DNA of 64,000 nucleotides from Caenispirillum bisanense (GTDB taxonomy: Bacteria; Pseudomonadota; Alphaproteobacteria; Rhodospirillales; Rhodospirillaceae): contig NZ_OCNJ01000004.1 in the NCBI RefSeq assembly GCF_900230255.1, positions 310,001-374,000 of the forward strand, read 5' to 3'. Every line of letters starts with the position of its first letter. Positions within the stretch are counted from its first letter, which is position 1. This document shows, piece by piece, positions 39,515 through 48,395 of this stretch. Both the position numbers and the translations under genes were made by a program. The notes under the pieces were generated by a model that was not told the DNA's origin, ran no database searches, and saw only the letters and a program-made list of their open reading frames with translations.

Positions 39515-40000
39515 ATGACCACTCACACCTTCGGCCGCTTCGGCTCGGCCGTCGCGCTGGCCGCCGGCCTCGCGCTGCTGGCGCCGGCACCCTCCGCCGC
39601 GGCGGCGGACCTGGCGACCGACCGCAGCGGCGGCTGCCGCGTCGAGGCCCCGGACGGCCTCGCACCGCAATGGCACGGCGCCTGCCGGGGCGGCCTCGCC
39701 GAGGGCCGCGGGGTGGTGCGCCTGTTCGCGGGCGGACAGTTCCGCAGCGCCTTCTTCGGCACGGTCGCGGGCGGCCGCTGGCGCTTCGGCGTCCACGCCA
39801 CCGACACGGGCTACGCCGCCGGCGCCTTCGACGCCGCCGCACCGCTGCCGAGCGACGACCGCAACACCCTCATCCGCGCCTTCGACGAAGCGGCGGTCGC
39901 CGCCGAGGACCTGGCCGAGACCTTCGCCCGCGCCGGCAACAAAGCCTCCGCCGCGCACTATCGCGACATGGCGGAGCGGCTGGCCGGGCAGATGGACTGA
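39515..40000 (+). CDS. Exported hypothetical protein, 161 aa
   Basis: Starts MTTHTFGRFGSAVALAAGLAL with a signal peptide ending near AAAA (residue about 31). The mature part has a MORN-like segment, GGCRVEAPDGLAPQWHGACR then GGLAEGRGVVRLFAGG and FGTVAGGRWRFG, then a helical tail with HYRDMAERLAGQ. A weak beta-hairpin repeat typical of toxin-like or surface proteins is possible. I do not recognise it firmly. ATG 39515 follows GGGGGAAG. Confidence 0.68.
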   Translation: MTTHTFGRFGSAVALAAGLALLAPAPSAAAADLATDRSGGCRVEAPDGLAPQWHGACRGGLAEGRGVVRLFAGGQFRSAFFGTVAGGRWRFGVHATDTGYAAGAFDAAAPLPSDDRNTLIRAFDEAAVAAEDLAETFARAGNKASAAHYRDMAERLAGQMD

Positions 40001-40108
40001 GGGCGGGGCAACGACCCGCCCCGACGCCGCGAGCGTCGCCTTTCTGCCGATCGCGACTCGCGGTATGCTCGGCGGGTGTGAGGGACCGGTCGAGGGGGGA
40101 TCACGACC

Positions 40109-40813
40109 ATGCTTCGCCTGTTGTTGCTGGCCGCCGCAGTGACCGGCCTCGCCGGCTGTGCCGCGGCGCCCGCTCCGGTCGCCGACGCCCCGGCCGCGGA
40201 CCGCTGGCTCGCCGCCATCGAGGACGCCGCCGTCCCGACGGAGGCCGAACGCGCCTTCGACCTCGTCGCCCTCACCCCCGCTACGCCCGGTCTCGTCTGG
40301 CGTGACGGCGCCGTGAAGATGGTCGCCTGGATGTCGCAGGCGAGTTACGACCGCTTCTACGCCGGCCGCAGCGAAACCACCCTGCCGGCGACCAAGCCGA
40401 TCCTGTGGGTGACGGCGGCGCCGCAAGTCCAGGCCTTCTGCCGCGGCCTCGCCGCCGCCGATCCGACGCCGCGCCTCAAGCAGTACCTCGGGCTCGCCGC
40501 CGACTGGAGCTACGACGTCTTCGTCGAGTTCTGGGTGCCGCCCGCCGGCCTGCTGCGCCCCTGCCCCGACCAGGAGGTCACCGACGCCACCTGCGAGGTG
40601 GCGGCCGGACCGGCGGCGGCGGAGGAACCGTGGTACGCCGACCTCTACCGCGCCTCCTACCTGCCGACCGGCGCGCCGTGGACGCGCCTCGGCTATACCT
40701 ACGACTGGAGCCCCGACAGCCCGGACAACCACGGCGCCAGCGAGTTCATGGTGCGCCCAGGCACCACCGTCGCCATCGCCGGCGCCGTCCCCACCGCCGC
40801 CTACTGCCGCTGA
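40109..40813 (+). CDS. Putative lipoprotein, 234 aa
   Basis: MLRLLLLAAAVTGLAGC gives a lipobox with Cys17. The mature region is Trp- and Tyr-rich (WVTAAPQVQAFCRGLA, FVEFWVPPAGLLRPCPDQE, YTYDWSPDSPDNHGASEF) with paired cysteines CPDQEVTDATC. It looks like a soluble, disulfide-bonded, membrane-anchored protein of unknown function. No domain is recognised. The next 262 bases are AT-rich and lead to the response-regulator gene. Confidence 0.7.
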   Translation: MLRLLLLAAAVTGLAGCAAAPAPVADAPAADRWLAAIEDAAVPTEAERAFDLVALTPATPGLVWRDGAVKMVAWMSQASYDRFYAGRSETTLPATKPILWVTAAPQVQAFCRGLAAADPTPRLKQYLGLAADWSYDVFVEFWVPPAGLLRPCPDQEVTDATCEVAAGPAAAEEPWYADLYRASYLPTGAPWTRLGYTYDWSPDSPDNHGASEFMVRPGTTVAIAGAVPTAAYCR

Positions 40814-40949
40814 GCCGCCCGCCGACGTCGCCGCGCTCGACACGCCAGTCCTCCCTCGCCGACTTTGGTCGGGAGCTTCAGAATATGCCGAAAGTAGGGA
40901 ACCCTGTACCCGAGCGGGAACAACTCCTAAGCAATACTGAGGATGTTTC

Positions 40950-40983
40950 ACCTGGAGTTGGCTGATTTTTACCTGGAGTTGGC
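40950..40983 (+). promoter_or_regulatory. Tandem 13-bp direct repeat upstream of the response regulator
   Basis: ACCTGGAGTTGGC occurs at 40950-40962 and again at 40971-40983, with a 21-base period, exactly two helical turns. The surrounding region (about 40870-41040) is AT-rich for this genome. Direct repeats two turns apart are typical OmpR/TorR-family binding boxes, so this is a likely site for the adjacent response regulator or another of its family. Confidence 0.6.
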
Positions 40984-41075
40984 CTATTCAAGTACGGCAC
41001 GCCTGATACTTGGCGGCTTAGTTGGCCGCAGGCTATAAGGGGGTATTCCGCAAGGGGGGAGAGGGGGGACTGTTC

Positions 41076-41816
41076 ATGCGCCATCAGGCTAGCGAGGGGG
41101 AGCGTGACTCGCGGCGCCACGTGTTGATCCTGGACGACGATCCGGTCAACCGGTCGATGATGGCCACCTTCCTCGCCGCCGAAGGATTTGCCGTCCGCGA
41201 AGCCGCCACCGCGAGCGAGTGCCGGGCGGCCCTGAAGGCGGCCATGCCCGATCTGCTTCTCGTCGACATCCGGCTGCCCGACGCCAACGGCATCACCTTC
41301 GCCCAGGAAGTCCGCGCGTCGAGCCCCGTCGGGATCATCTTCGTCACCCAGCAGGACAACGAGATCGATCACGTCCTGGGGCTGGAGTCGGCCGGCGACG
41401 ACTACATCACCAAGCCGATCAACCTGAGAATCCTGGCCGCCCGGGCGCGCGCCCTGCTGCGGCGGCGCGCCCTCGACGGCCAGGCTGCGTCGCGGGCGGG
41501 CGTGGTGACGTTCGGCCCGTTCGTCATGGACCTCACCCGCCGCGAGCTGGCCACGACCGGCGGCGCCATCATCGGCCTCACCCGGGGGGAATTCGACCTG
41601 CTGGCCGCCCTGGTCGAGGCCGAGGGCCGCGCCTTGTACCGCGACTACCTCGCCGAGGTGATCGGCAGCCGCCTCGGCGAGAGCAACGGGCGCACCGTCG
41701 ACTCGCTGATCGCCCGCCTGCGGCGGAAGCTGAGTGCGGTCGACGGCGGCGGCGGGCTCATCGTCACGGTGACGAGCGTCGGCTATCGGTTCGCCGGCGC
41801 GGCCAGCCGCGCCTGA
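41076..41816 (+). CDS. OmpR/TorR-family response regulator
   Basis: A 246-residue two-component regulator. The receiver domain (about 10-125) has LILDDDPVNRSMMATF with the acidic DDD, the phosphorylated Asp in LLLVDIRLPDANG, and Lys in YITKPINLR. The C-terminal winged helix (about 145-240) has the TRGEFDLLAALVEAEGRALYR and RTVDSLIARLRRKLS patterns, as in TorR/OmpR. It converges with a hybrid kinase, overlapping by 34 bases (41783-41816). The C-terminal tail GAASRA is encoded in this overlap. Start ATG 41076 follows GAGGGGGG. Confidence 0.93.
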   Translation: MRHQASEGERDSRRHVLILDDDPVNRSMMATFLAAEGFAVREAATASECRAALKAAMPDLLLVDIRLPDANGITFAQEVRASSPVGIIFVTQQDNEIDHVLGLESAGDDYITKPINLRILAARARALLRRRALDGQAASRAGVVTFGPFVMDLTRRELATTGGAIIGLTRGEFDLLAALVEAEGRALYRDYLAEVIGSRLGESNGRTVDSLIARLRRKLSAVDGGGGLIVTVTSVGYRFAGAASRA

Positions 41817-44800
41817 TCGGCGGGCCGGATCTGGTTCAGGCGCTGCCGGCGGAGCCGCGCGACGAAGGACATCAGCCCCACCTTGCGGGCCTGCCGCAGC
41901 GCGCGCAGATCGTCGCCCAGCCTGCCGGGCGGCGCGGCCGGCGCCTCCCGTTCCATGCGGCCCGCGACGTCGGCCAGGGCGGTCAGGCCCATCGCGAGCG
42001 CGCCGCTGCGCAGCCGGTGCGCCAGCGCCCCCACCTGGACGCCGTCGGCCGCCGCCGCGGCGGCGTCCATCTCGTGCAGCACCTGCCGCGAGGTGCGCTG
42101 GAACAGGCGCGCGAGGCGCAGGGTTTCCGTCACCCCCAGCAGATCCACCTGCTGCGCCACGGCGCGGGCGTCCAGGACGGTCTGCGGTCGCTGACCGCGG
42201 CTGGCAAGGGCGGCCTCCAGCGCCGACAGGACGATGGGCTTGGACAGGCCGCCATCACCGCCGGCGGCCAGGAACGTCTCGTGCAGGCCGGCATGGAGAT
42301 CGGCCGTCATGGCGAGGATGGGAACGCGATCGCGACCCGCCAGGACCTCGGCCTGCCGGATGCGACGGGTGGCTTCCACGCCGTCCATGTCCGGCATGTG
42401 CACATCCATCAGGATCACGTCGAAGTCCTCGCCCTCCGCCAGTGCCAGGGCCTCGTGACCGCTGGCGGCGAAGTGCGGCACATGACCGAGGCGCGACAGC
42501 AGCAGCCGGGCGACGCTGCGGTTGACCTCGTCGTCGTCGACGACCAGGAGCCGCAGCGGCACCCCCTCGCCCGCGGCGACCACCGGCGCAGGGGGGGCCT
42601 CCAGCGCGGGAATGGCGGGAATGTCCAAGCGGAAGACACTGCCGCGGGGTGAGGTCTGCTCCAGTTCCAGGGTGCCCCCCATCCGCTCCGCCATGCGCCG
42701 CGACAGCGCGAGCCCCAGCCCGACGCCGCCGAACCGGCGGGTGATGCGATCATCGGCCTGCACGAAGTCGCGGAAGACGGCCTCCCGCAGGTCGTCGCCG
42801 ATGCCGATGCCGGTATCGCTGACCCGCAGGATCAGGCGCGGGTCCTCGGTCGTCCCGCCCCGGCCGACGGCAAGGCGGACGCCGCCGCGCTCGGTGAACT
42901 TGATGCCGTTGCCCAGCAGATTGATCAGGACCCGCACCAGGAGCGGCCGGTCGGCGCGGATACGGGCGGGAACGGCCTCGTCCACCGTCACGGACAGCTC
43001 CAGCCCCCGGGGGGTCGCCTGCGGCCGCAGGAGGTCCGCCACCTGGGCCGCCAGGTCCCTCACCGCGACGTCCTCCAGGACCGGGGCGGCCTCGTCCGCG
43101 CCGTCGCGGCCGTACTCGAGGACGCTGTCCACCAGCGTCCGCAGGGTGTCGCCGGCGGTCAGGGCGGTGCGCAGGGTCTCGGCCGACGCCCGGTCGAGGG
43201 ACCGCCCGTCGAACGCCTGCAACATGCCCAGCAGGCCGTTGAGCGGCGTGCGGATCTCGTGGGCGATGACGGCCAGGAAGCGCGACTTGGCGCGATCGGC
43301 CGCCTCGACGACTTCGAGGGCCCGCCGCGCCTCCTCCTCGCCGGCCAGGGCGCGGCGGGTGGCTTCGGCCGCTTCCACGGTCTTGGCCTCCACCAGCCGG
43401 TTCAGCTCCGCCTCGCGCCGCAGATGCTGGCGCTTGCGCCAGTGCAGAAGGCCGTACAGGGCCAGCAGGACGGCCGCCACGGCGGACAGCCGGAACCAGA
43501 CCGTCTCGTGCCACGCCGGCAGAACGCGCAGGGACAGGTGTACCGGATCGCTCCACAGCCCGCTGCTGCCGGTGCCCTTGATCTCCAGGCGATGCAGCCC
43601 CGGCGGCAGGTTGGTGAAGACGGCGCGGCGGTGGAGCGCGTCCGTCTGCACGGGCGGACCGTCGTCCAGCCGGTAGGCATAGAGGTTCAGCCCGGGATTG
43701 GAGTAGTCGAGGGCGGCGAAGTCCACCTGGACGCGGTCCTCCGACGCCCCGACGACGATGTCCTCGCCGGGCAGGAGGCGCCGGTCGTCGACCACGACGC
43801 CGGTCACCACCAGGGGCGGACGGTAGGCCCATTCGGGCAGCGGCGCCGGACGCATGGCCACCAGCCCCCCGAAGGCGCCGAGCGCCAGCGTGCCGTCCGT
43901 CAGGCGCGTGGCGGCGCCGGACCAGAAGGTCCTGACCTCCACCCCCTCGGCGACGCCGAGGAGGCGCACGGCGCGGGTGTCCGGGTCGATGACGGCCAGC
44001 CCGTCGCCGGTGCCCGCCACCATGGTGCCGTCCTCGGCTTCCACCAGCGACAGCACCGAGCCGCTCCGCAAGCCCTGGGGACGGCCGACACGCGCAAAGC
44101 GCGGCGGGTCCGTCTCCGCCGGGGTGAGGATGCCGATGCCGTTGGAGGTGGAGGCCCAGAGGCGGCCCCGGCTGTCCTGGACGATGTCGGTGACCAGATC
44201 CCCCGGCAGCGAAGTAGCGTCGCCGGGGACATGGAGATACCGCTGGAAGGTGCCGGCCTCGGGGTCGGTCAGCAGGTTGAGCCCGCGGTAGGTTCCCACC
44301 CACAGGCGCCCGTCACCGTCGCGCGCCAGCGCCGTCACCTGGTTGTCGCTCAGGCTGTGCGGATCCTTCGGATGGTAGCGGTAGGTCCTGAAGCTGCCGT
44401 CGGCGAGCGATAGCCGCGCGAGGCCCTTGGAACTGCCGACCCACAGCGTTTCCCCTTCCAGCTCCAGGGCCCAGACGTTGGCGCGGTCCAGCGGCGCGAA
44501 GGGGACGACGGCGCCGCTGGCCAGGTCGATGCGCGACAGGCCGCCCGTCTGGCCCACCCACAGGCTGCCGTCGCCAGGATCGGCGATGGCCTGGACCGGA
44601 CCTTCCGGCAGGCCCGACGGCCAGCGGGCGCCGGGCATCTCTCCCAGCCGGGCGACGCCGTGGAAGCGGAAGCCGAGCCACAGGCCGCCGTCGGCCGCCG
44701 GCGTCACCGCCCGGACGTCGGTACCCGGCAGGCCGCTTTTGCGGTGGGGGATGATGGTCATGACGCGCGGGTTGGTGGGCAGGTGCCGATGAACGCCGCG

Positions 44801-45790
44801 CAGGCTGCTGACCCACACCATGCCCGAGCGGTCCACCAGCAGGCCGGTGACGGAATTGTCGCCCAGGCTGGTGGGACTGGTGGGGTCGCGGACGATGCGG
44901 CGCACGCTGTCGGTCTCCCGGCGCAATTCGCGCAGCCCGTCGCCGTAGGAGCCCATCCACAGCACGCCCGGCGCAGGCTCCGCGAAGGCCGTCACCCGGT
45001 ATCCCGGAAAGCCGAGCCGGGGATCGACGACGGCGCGCAGCGGGTCGCCGGCCAGCCGCCCGACCCGGCCGCGCTGGGTGCCGAACCACAGGGTGCCGGT
45101 GCCGTCCTCGAACAGCGCCGAGACGGTGTCGCCCTCGGGCACGGTGGCGATTCTCGACCAGGGGGCGCCGTCGCCGTCGCGTCGCAGGATGGCGCCGGCC
45201 ATGCCGACCCAGACCCGTCCGGCGCGGTCGACCAGCACGCTGCCCGCCTCGCCGGGGGGCAGGTCGCTCTGCCGCCACCGGCCGTCGGCGGCGTCCAGGT
45301 GGAACAGTCCCTGCCGCCCGGGCACCCACATCCCCGCCGCGCCGTCGGCCACCAGGCCGTGGGCCCGCCCCATGCTGACGTCGGCGTTGCGATGGGCGAC
45401 GAAGCGTTCCGTCGCGTCGTCGAACCGGAACACCACGCCGGAGCCCGTGCCGAACCACACCCGCCCGGCGGCGTCGGTGGCCGTGGCGGTGACGATGTCT
45501 TCCGGCGGCGATCCCGCGATGTCGGGGTCGTGGCGGAAGACCCGCATGTGGTAGCCGTCCCAGCGCGCCACTCCGCCGGGGGTGGCGAACCACATGAAGC
45601 CGTGCCTGTCCTGCGACACGCCGAGGGCGACGGGATAAGGCAGTCCGTCCGCCGGCGTCAGGTGGTGGAAGACCGGCGGCGCGAGCAACTCCCAGCCGGC
45701 CTCGTGCGGCAGGGGGGAGGGGGCGGCGGCGGCCGCCGCCTTGCCGAGCAGCAACGCCACGGCCAGCAGGAAAGCGAGAAGCGGGTGCAC
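41783..45790 (-). CDS. Hybrid histidine kinase with beta-propeller sensor, receiver and Hpt
   Basis: A 1335-residue membrane sensor of the hybrid two-component system (HTCS-like) type. A signal peptide precedes about twelve Reg_prop propeller repeats (residues 40-650, with recurring GxLWxGTxxGL forms), a Y_Y_Y domain (about 670-755), a membrane helix near 763-783, and a coiled coil. HisKA has the catalytic His near 843 (HEIRTPLNGLLGM). The ATPase has LINLLGNGIKFTERG, DTGIGI and GGVGLGLALSRRMAE. The receiver has the Asp near 1128 (LMDVHMPDMDG), and the Hpt His is near 1257 (LAHRLRSGALAMG). Start is a GTG at 45790. It could phosphorylate the convergent regulator through its Hpt. Confidence 0.9.
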   Translation of the reverse strand: MHPLLAFLLAVALLLGKAAAAAAPSPLPHEAGWELLAPPVFHHLTPADGLPYPVALGVSQDRHGFMWFATPGGVARWDGYHMRVFRHDPDIAGSPPEDIVTATATDAAGRVWFGTGSGVVFRFDDATERFVAHRNADVSMGRAHGLVADGAAGMWVPGRQGLFHLDAADGRWRQSDLPPGEAGSVLVDRAGRVWVGMAGAILRRDGDGAPWSRIATVPEGDTVSALFEDGTGTLWFGTQRGRVGRLAGDPLRAVVDPRLGFPGYRVTAFAEPAPGVLWMGSYGDGLRELRRETDSVRRIVRDPTSPTSLGDNSVTGLLVDRSGMVWVSSLRGVHRHLPTNPRVMTIIPHRKSGLPGTDVRAVTPAADGGLWLGFRFHGVARLGEMPGARWPSGLPEGPVQAIADPGDGSLWVGQTGGLSRIDLASGAVVPFAPLDRANVWALELEGETLWVGSSKGLARLSLADGSFRTYRYHPKDPHSLSDNQVTALARDGDGRLWVGTYRGLNLLTDPEAGTFQRYLHVPGDATSLPGDLVTDIVQDSRGRLWASTSNGIGILTPAETDPPRFARVGRPQGLRSGSVLSLVEAEDGTMVAGTGDGLAVIDPDTRAVRLLGVAEGVEVRTFWSGAATRLTDGTLALGAFGGLVAMRPAPLPEWAYRPPLVVTGVVVDDRRLLPGEDIVVGASEDRVQVDFAALDYSNPGLNLYAYRLDDGPPVQTDALHRRAVFTNLPPGLHRLEIKGTGSSGLWSDPVHLSLRVLPAWHETVWFRLSAVAAVLLALYGLLHWRKRQHLRREAELNRLVEAKTVEAAEATRRALAGEEEARRALEVVEAADRAKSRFLAVIAHEIRTPLNGLLGMLQAFDGRSLDRASAETLRTALTAGDTLRTLVDSVLEYGRDGADEAAPVLEDVAVRDLAAQVADLLRPQATPRGLELSVTVDEAVPARIRADRPLLVRVLINLLGNGIKFTERGGVRLAVGRGGTTEDPRLILRVSDTGIGIGDDLREAVFRDFVQADDRITRRFGGVGLGLALSRRMAERMGGTLELEQTSPRGSVFRLDIPAIPALEAPPAPVVAAGEGVPLRLLVVDDDEVNRSVARLLLSRLGHVPHFAASGHEALALAEGEDFDVILMDVHMPDMDGVEATRRIRQAEVLAGRDRVPILAMTADLHAGLHETFLAAGGDGGLSKPIVLSALEAALASRGQRPQTVLDARAVAQQVDLLGVTETLRLARLFQRTSRQVLHEMDAAAAAADGVQVGALAHRLRSGALAMGLTALADVAGRMEREAPAAPPGRLGDDLRALRQARKVGLMSFVARLRRQRLNQIRPADQARLAAPANR

Positions 45791-45991
45791 GCGGACCGTC
45801 CCGACGCTGCGACAGAGGAAGACGCCCCGGGGGCGGCCCGGGCGATCTTGCCGGGAAGGCCGCCACGGTGTCGACATGCGCCGCGGCGGGACGGCGCAGT
45901 TGTGGACCGGGGTCAACATCTCGTTCGCAGCGTGTCCACAAGGGCGCATCACGCTGCGGCCCCATGCTTTGCCATGCATGGGGGGATCATC

Positions 45992-46840
45992 TTGAACACA
46001 GTGGCTGTACGCGCCGGCATCCTGGAACGGGCCGGCGTCTGGGTGGAAAGCGGGCCGGTGCAACTGGTCATCACCGTCCTGATCATCGTCAACGCGATCA
46101 TTCTCGGTCTCGACACCTCCAAGACGGTCACCGACGCCATCGGTCCGCAACTGCACCTTCTGGATCAGGCGATCCTCGGCGTGTTCATCGTCGAACTCGT
46201 CCTGAGGATCGGCTACCGCCGGCTGTCGTTCTTCCGCGACGGCTGGAGCCTGTTCGACTTCGCGGTGGTGCTGATCGCCGTGGTGCCCACGACGCCGGGC
46301 CTGGCGGTGCTGCGGTCGCTGCGCGTGCTGCGCGTGCTGCGCCTCATCACGGTGCTGCCGCGCCTGAAGATGATCGTCTCGGCGCTGATCTCGTCGCTGC
46401 CGGGGCTGGGCATGATCATGCTGCTGCAGAGCCTCATCTTCTATGTCGGGGCGGTCATCGCCACCAAGGTCTTCGGCGCGACCTTCCCCGATTGGTTCGG
46501 CACGCTCGGGGCGTCGCTGTACACGCTGTTCCAGATCATGACCCTGGAAAGCTGGTCCATGGGGATCGTCCGTCCGGTGATGGACAACTACCCCTACGCC
46601 TGGGTCTTCTTCGTGCCGTTCATCCTGATCGCCACCTTCACCATGCTCAATCTGTTCATTGCCGTCATCGTCAATGCCATGCAGACCCTGCATGAAGAGG
46701 AAGCAGCCGAAATCACCGACGAGATCCGCTCGGCGGCCCATGTCGAGGGCGAGCAGCTCGCCCTTCGCCTGGAGCAGATGCAGGCCGAACTCGTCGCCAT
46801 CCGCAGCGCGCTGGAGCAGCGGCCGCCCGCCGCCGGGTGA
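45992..46840 (+). CDS. Bacterial voltage-gated sodium channel (NavAb/NaChBac family)
   Basis: A 282-residue single-domain six-helix channel. S1 is about 23-40, S2 55-72, S3 85-100. S4 (about 105-128) carries four evenly spaced arginines, 108, 111, 114 and 117, in LRSLRVLRVLRLIT. The pore has the filter TLESWSMG (184-191), identical to NavAb, and the neighbouring WFGTLGASLYTLFQIM matches closely. S6 is about 204-230, then an acidic neck and a C-terminal coiled coil. Tetramers conduct Na+ after depolarisation. The TTG at 45992 has a G run six bases upstream; ATG 45974 would add six residues. Confidence 0.93.
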   Translation: MNTVAVRAGILERAGVWVESGPVQLVITVLIIVNAIILGLDTSKTVTDAIGPQLHLLDQAILGVFIVELVLRIGYRRLSFFRDGWSLFDFAVVLIAVVPTTPGLAVLRSLRVLRVLRLITVLPRLKMIVSALISSLPGLGMIMLLQSLIFYVGAVIATKVFGATFPDWFGTLGASLYTLFQIMTLESWSMGIVRPVMDNYPYAWVFFVPFILIATFTMLNLFIAVIVNAMQTLHEEEAAEITDEIRSAAHVEGEQLALRLEQMQAELVAIRSALEQRPPAAG

Positions 46841-46967
46841 CGCGGCGTGATGGACGGCAGTCCATATCCTGTCCACAGGACGTGCATGGTCTTACGCCAG
46901 GGTGGCCGGCGGGGCCATGCGGTTCCTGCATGACGCCCGTTCACCCACGACGAGAGGGGAAAGTGGA

Positions 46968-47282
46968 ATGAAGACGATTCTGTTGGCGGCCGTCGCGGCC
47001 TTCGGCCTGACCGTTGCGGCCGGGGCGCATGCCGCCGGGGGCTACAACGACCCGAAGGGCGATCCGCAGTACACCGCCTGCGTCGCCAAGGCCCTGAAGG
47101 ACTATGAAGGTGGCGGGCAGCCGAGCAAGGTGGCCGGCCAGACCAATGCCGAGGCCTGGTGCACCTGCGTGTGGAACGAAACCCCGGACAACTTCTCCGG
47201 CGATCTCGTGAGCTTCGCCGAGTCCGATCCGGGCAAGGCGGTCAACAAGCTGTGCGAGAAGCACTCCGGCTGGGGCAACTGA
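46968..47282 (+). CDS. Small exported Cys-containing protein, 104 aa
   Basis: A signal peptide (MKTILLAAVAAFGLTVAAGAHA) leads to a mature protein of about 82 residues with a recognisable cysteine spacing: YTACVAKAL, WCTCVWNE and KLCEKHSG, four cysteines. GGYNDPKGDPQYTACVAK starts the mature chain. It may bind haem, metal or form disulfides; no CxxCH is present. Family not recognised. It follows the channel gene by 127 bases and is ended by a strong convergent hairpin. Confidence 0.72.
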   Translation: MKTILLAAVAAFGLTVAAGAHAAGGYNDPKGDPQYTACVAKALKDYEGGGQPSKVAGQTNAEAWCTCVWNETPDNFSGDLVSFAESDPGKAVNKLCEKHSGWGN

Positions 47283-47291
47283 GCCCGCTCG

Positions 47292-47324
47292 CGCCGGCCG
47301 GGAGCCTCGCGCTCCAGGCCGGCG
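47292..47324. terminator. Bidirectional terminator between convergent genes
   Basis: CGCCGGCC (47292-47299) pairs with GGCCGGCG (47317-47324), with an inner GGAGC/GCTCC stem across a G-A mismatch, a 13-pair hairpin in total. It lies between the convergent small Cys-protein gene and the cytochrome b gene. Hairpin-only, without a clear T run on either strand. Confidence 0.6.
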
Positions 47325-47346
47325 TACTCGCCGGGGCGCAGCCGGC

Positions 47347-47871
47347 TCACCCGTGCTTGCGTCCGGTGATCATGGCCCGAACCAGATTCTCCCGGTGCAG
47401 GAGGCTGGAGACCACGACCCCGAGGAGATGCACGACCACGAGGCCGAGAACGGCATCGGCGGCGCCCTCGTGCAGGGTTTCGATCCACCCGACACCCCAG
47501 AAGCGGTCGGTGACCATCAGGGCGCCGGACCCGGCGGTGACGAACACCGCCGCCAGCAGCAGGAGGATCATGGCGCCCCCGGCCGGGTTGTGGCCGATGT
47601 GGCGCTCGGGATGGCCGGAGGCGAGGCTCCGCACATAGGCGAGGACGGCGCCGGGACCCCTGACGAAGTCGGAGAACCGGGCGTGTCGGCCGCCGACGAA
47701 CCCCCACAAGAGGCGAAACCCGATCAGCGCGAGCGCCACGTAGCCGGCCGCGTTGTGGATGGCGGCCTGGTCGTCGGCGAGGTAGGCCGTCGCCATGGTG
47801 GCGACCAGCGACCAGTGGAACAGGCGAACCAGCGGATCCCAGACCCGCAGGGTGTCGGCGGCGGCACGCAT
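47347..47871 (-). CDS. Cytochrome b561-type membrane protein
   Basis: A 174-residue diheme b-type cytochrome of the Ni-hydrogenase/b561 family. The N-terminal VWDPLVRLFHWSLVATM has the conserved His (LFHW), and further haem-ligand histidines are in AAIHNAAGY, RHIGHNPAGG and VVHLLGVVVSSL. Four membrane helices are visible. It passes electrons across or within the membrane, often to c-type partners or hydrogenase. It lies four bases downstream of the PepSY gene, so the two form a pair. Confidence 0.88.
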   Translation of the reverse strand: MRAAADTLRVWDPLVRLFHWSLVATMATAYLADDQAAIHNAAGYVALALIGFRLLWGFVGGRHARFSDFVRGPGAVLAYVRSLASGHPERHIGHNPAGGAMILLLLAAVFVTAGSGALMVTDRFWGVGWIETLHEGAADAVLGLVVVHLLGVVVSSLLHRENLVRAMITGRKHG

Positions 47872-47875
47872 CGCG

Positions 47876-48151
47876 TCAGCCCTGCGTCTTGACCTTGACC
47901 ACCTCGGCCGTCACCGGGTGGACGTAGACCTCGACGCGCTTGCCGTCCTTGTCCATGCCCTTCATCTCGATGCAGCCGTCCTCGGTGTCCATCTTGCGGA
48001 CGTCGTAGCCCTGGCCCTCGAGCATGGCCGCGACCTCCTCCATGGTCTTGCGGGGGCCCTCCGTGGGGGCGCAGAGGTCGGCGGCCATGGCGGCCGGCGC
48101 GAGGGCGAGAAGGGTGGCCGCGACCGTGGCGGCGGCGAACTTGCGGATCAT
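47876..48151 (-). CDS. Exported PepSY-domain protein, 91 aa
   Basis: A 91-residue protein with the signal MIRKFAAATVAATLLALAPAAMA and one PepSY domain (about 30-88): EEVAAMLEGQGYDVRKMDTE and KRVEVYVHPVTAEVVKVKT, which is the family signature. PepSY proteins bind peptides and often inhibit or tune membrane partners; here it is coupled to a cytochrome b561, as is often seen. ATG 48151 (or 48160) is the start. Confidence 0.85.
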   Translation of the reverse strand: MIRKFAAATVAATLLALAPAAMAADLCAPTEGPRKTMEEVAAMLEGQGYDVRKMDTEDGCIEMKGMDKDGKRVEVYVHPVTAEVVKVKTQG

Positions 48152-48395
48152 GTGACGCATCCTGTCTGGTAGAGGGGAAGGCGCCGGCCCGTCGAACCGA
48201 AGGGACCGGACCGACCGGCCGGCGCTGGAAGAAGAGAAGTCTGGACCGATCCGAAGGGGCGGATCACACGACATCCCGTCGTGCCCCTTCTGTATGGTCC
48301 TTCGCGCCTGAACCGACGCTGAACGGCCGCTGCCCCAGGATGCGCCTCGGCAGCGGTGCGGCCTCGGGCCGCGCGGGCGACCGGCAGAGGCCCCG

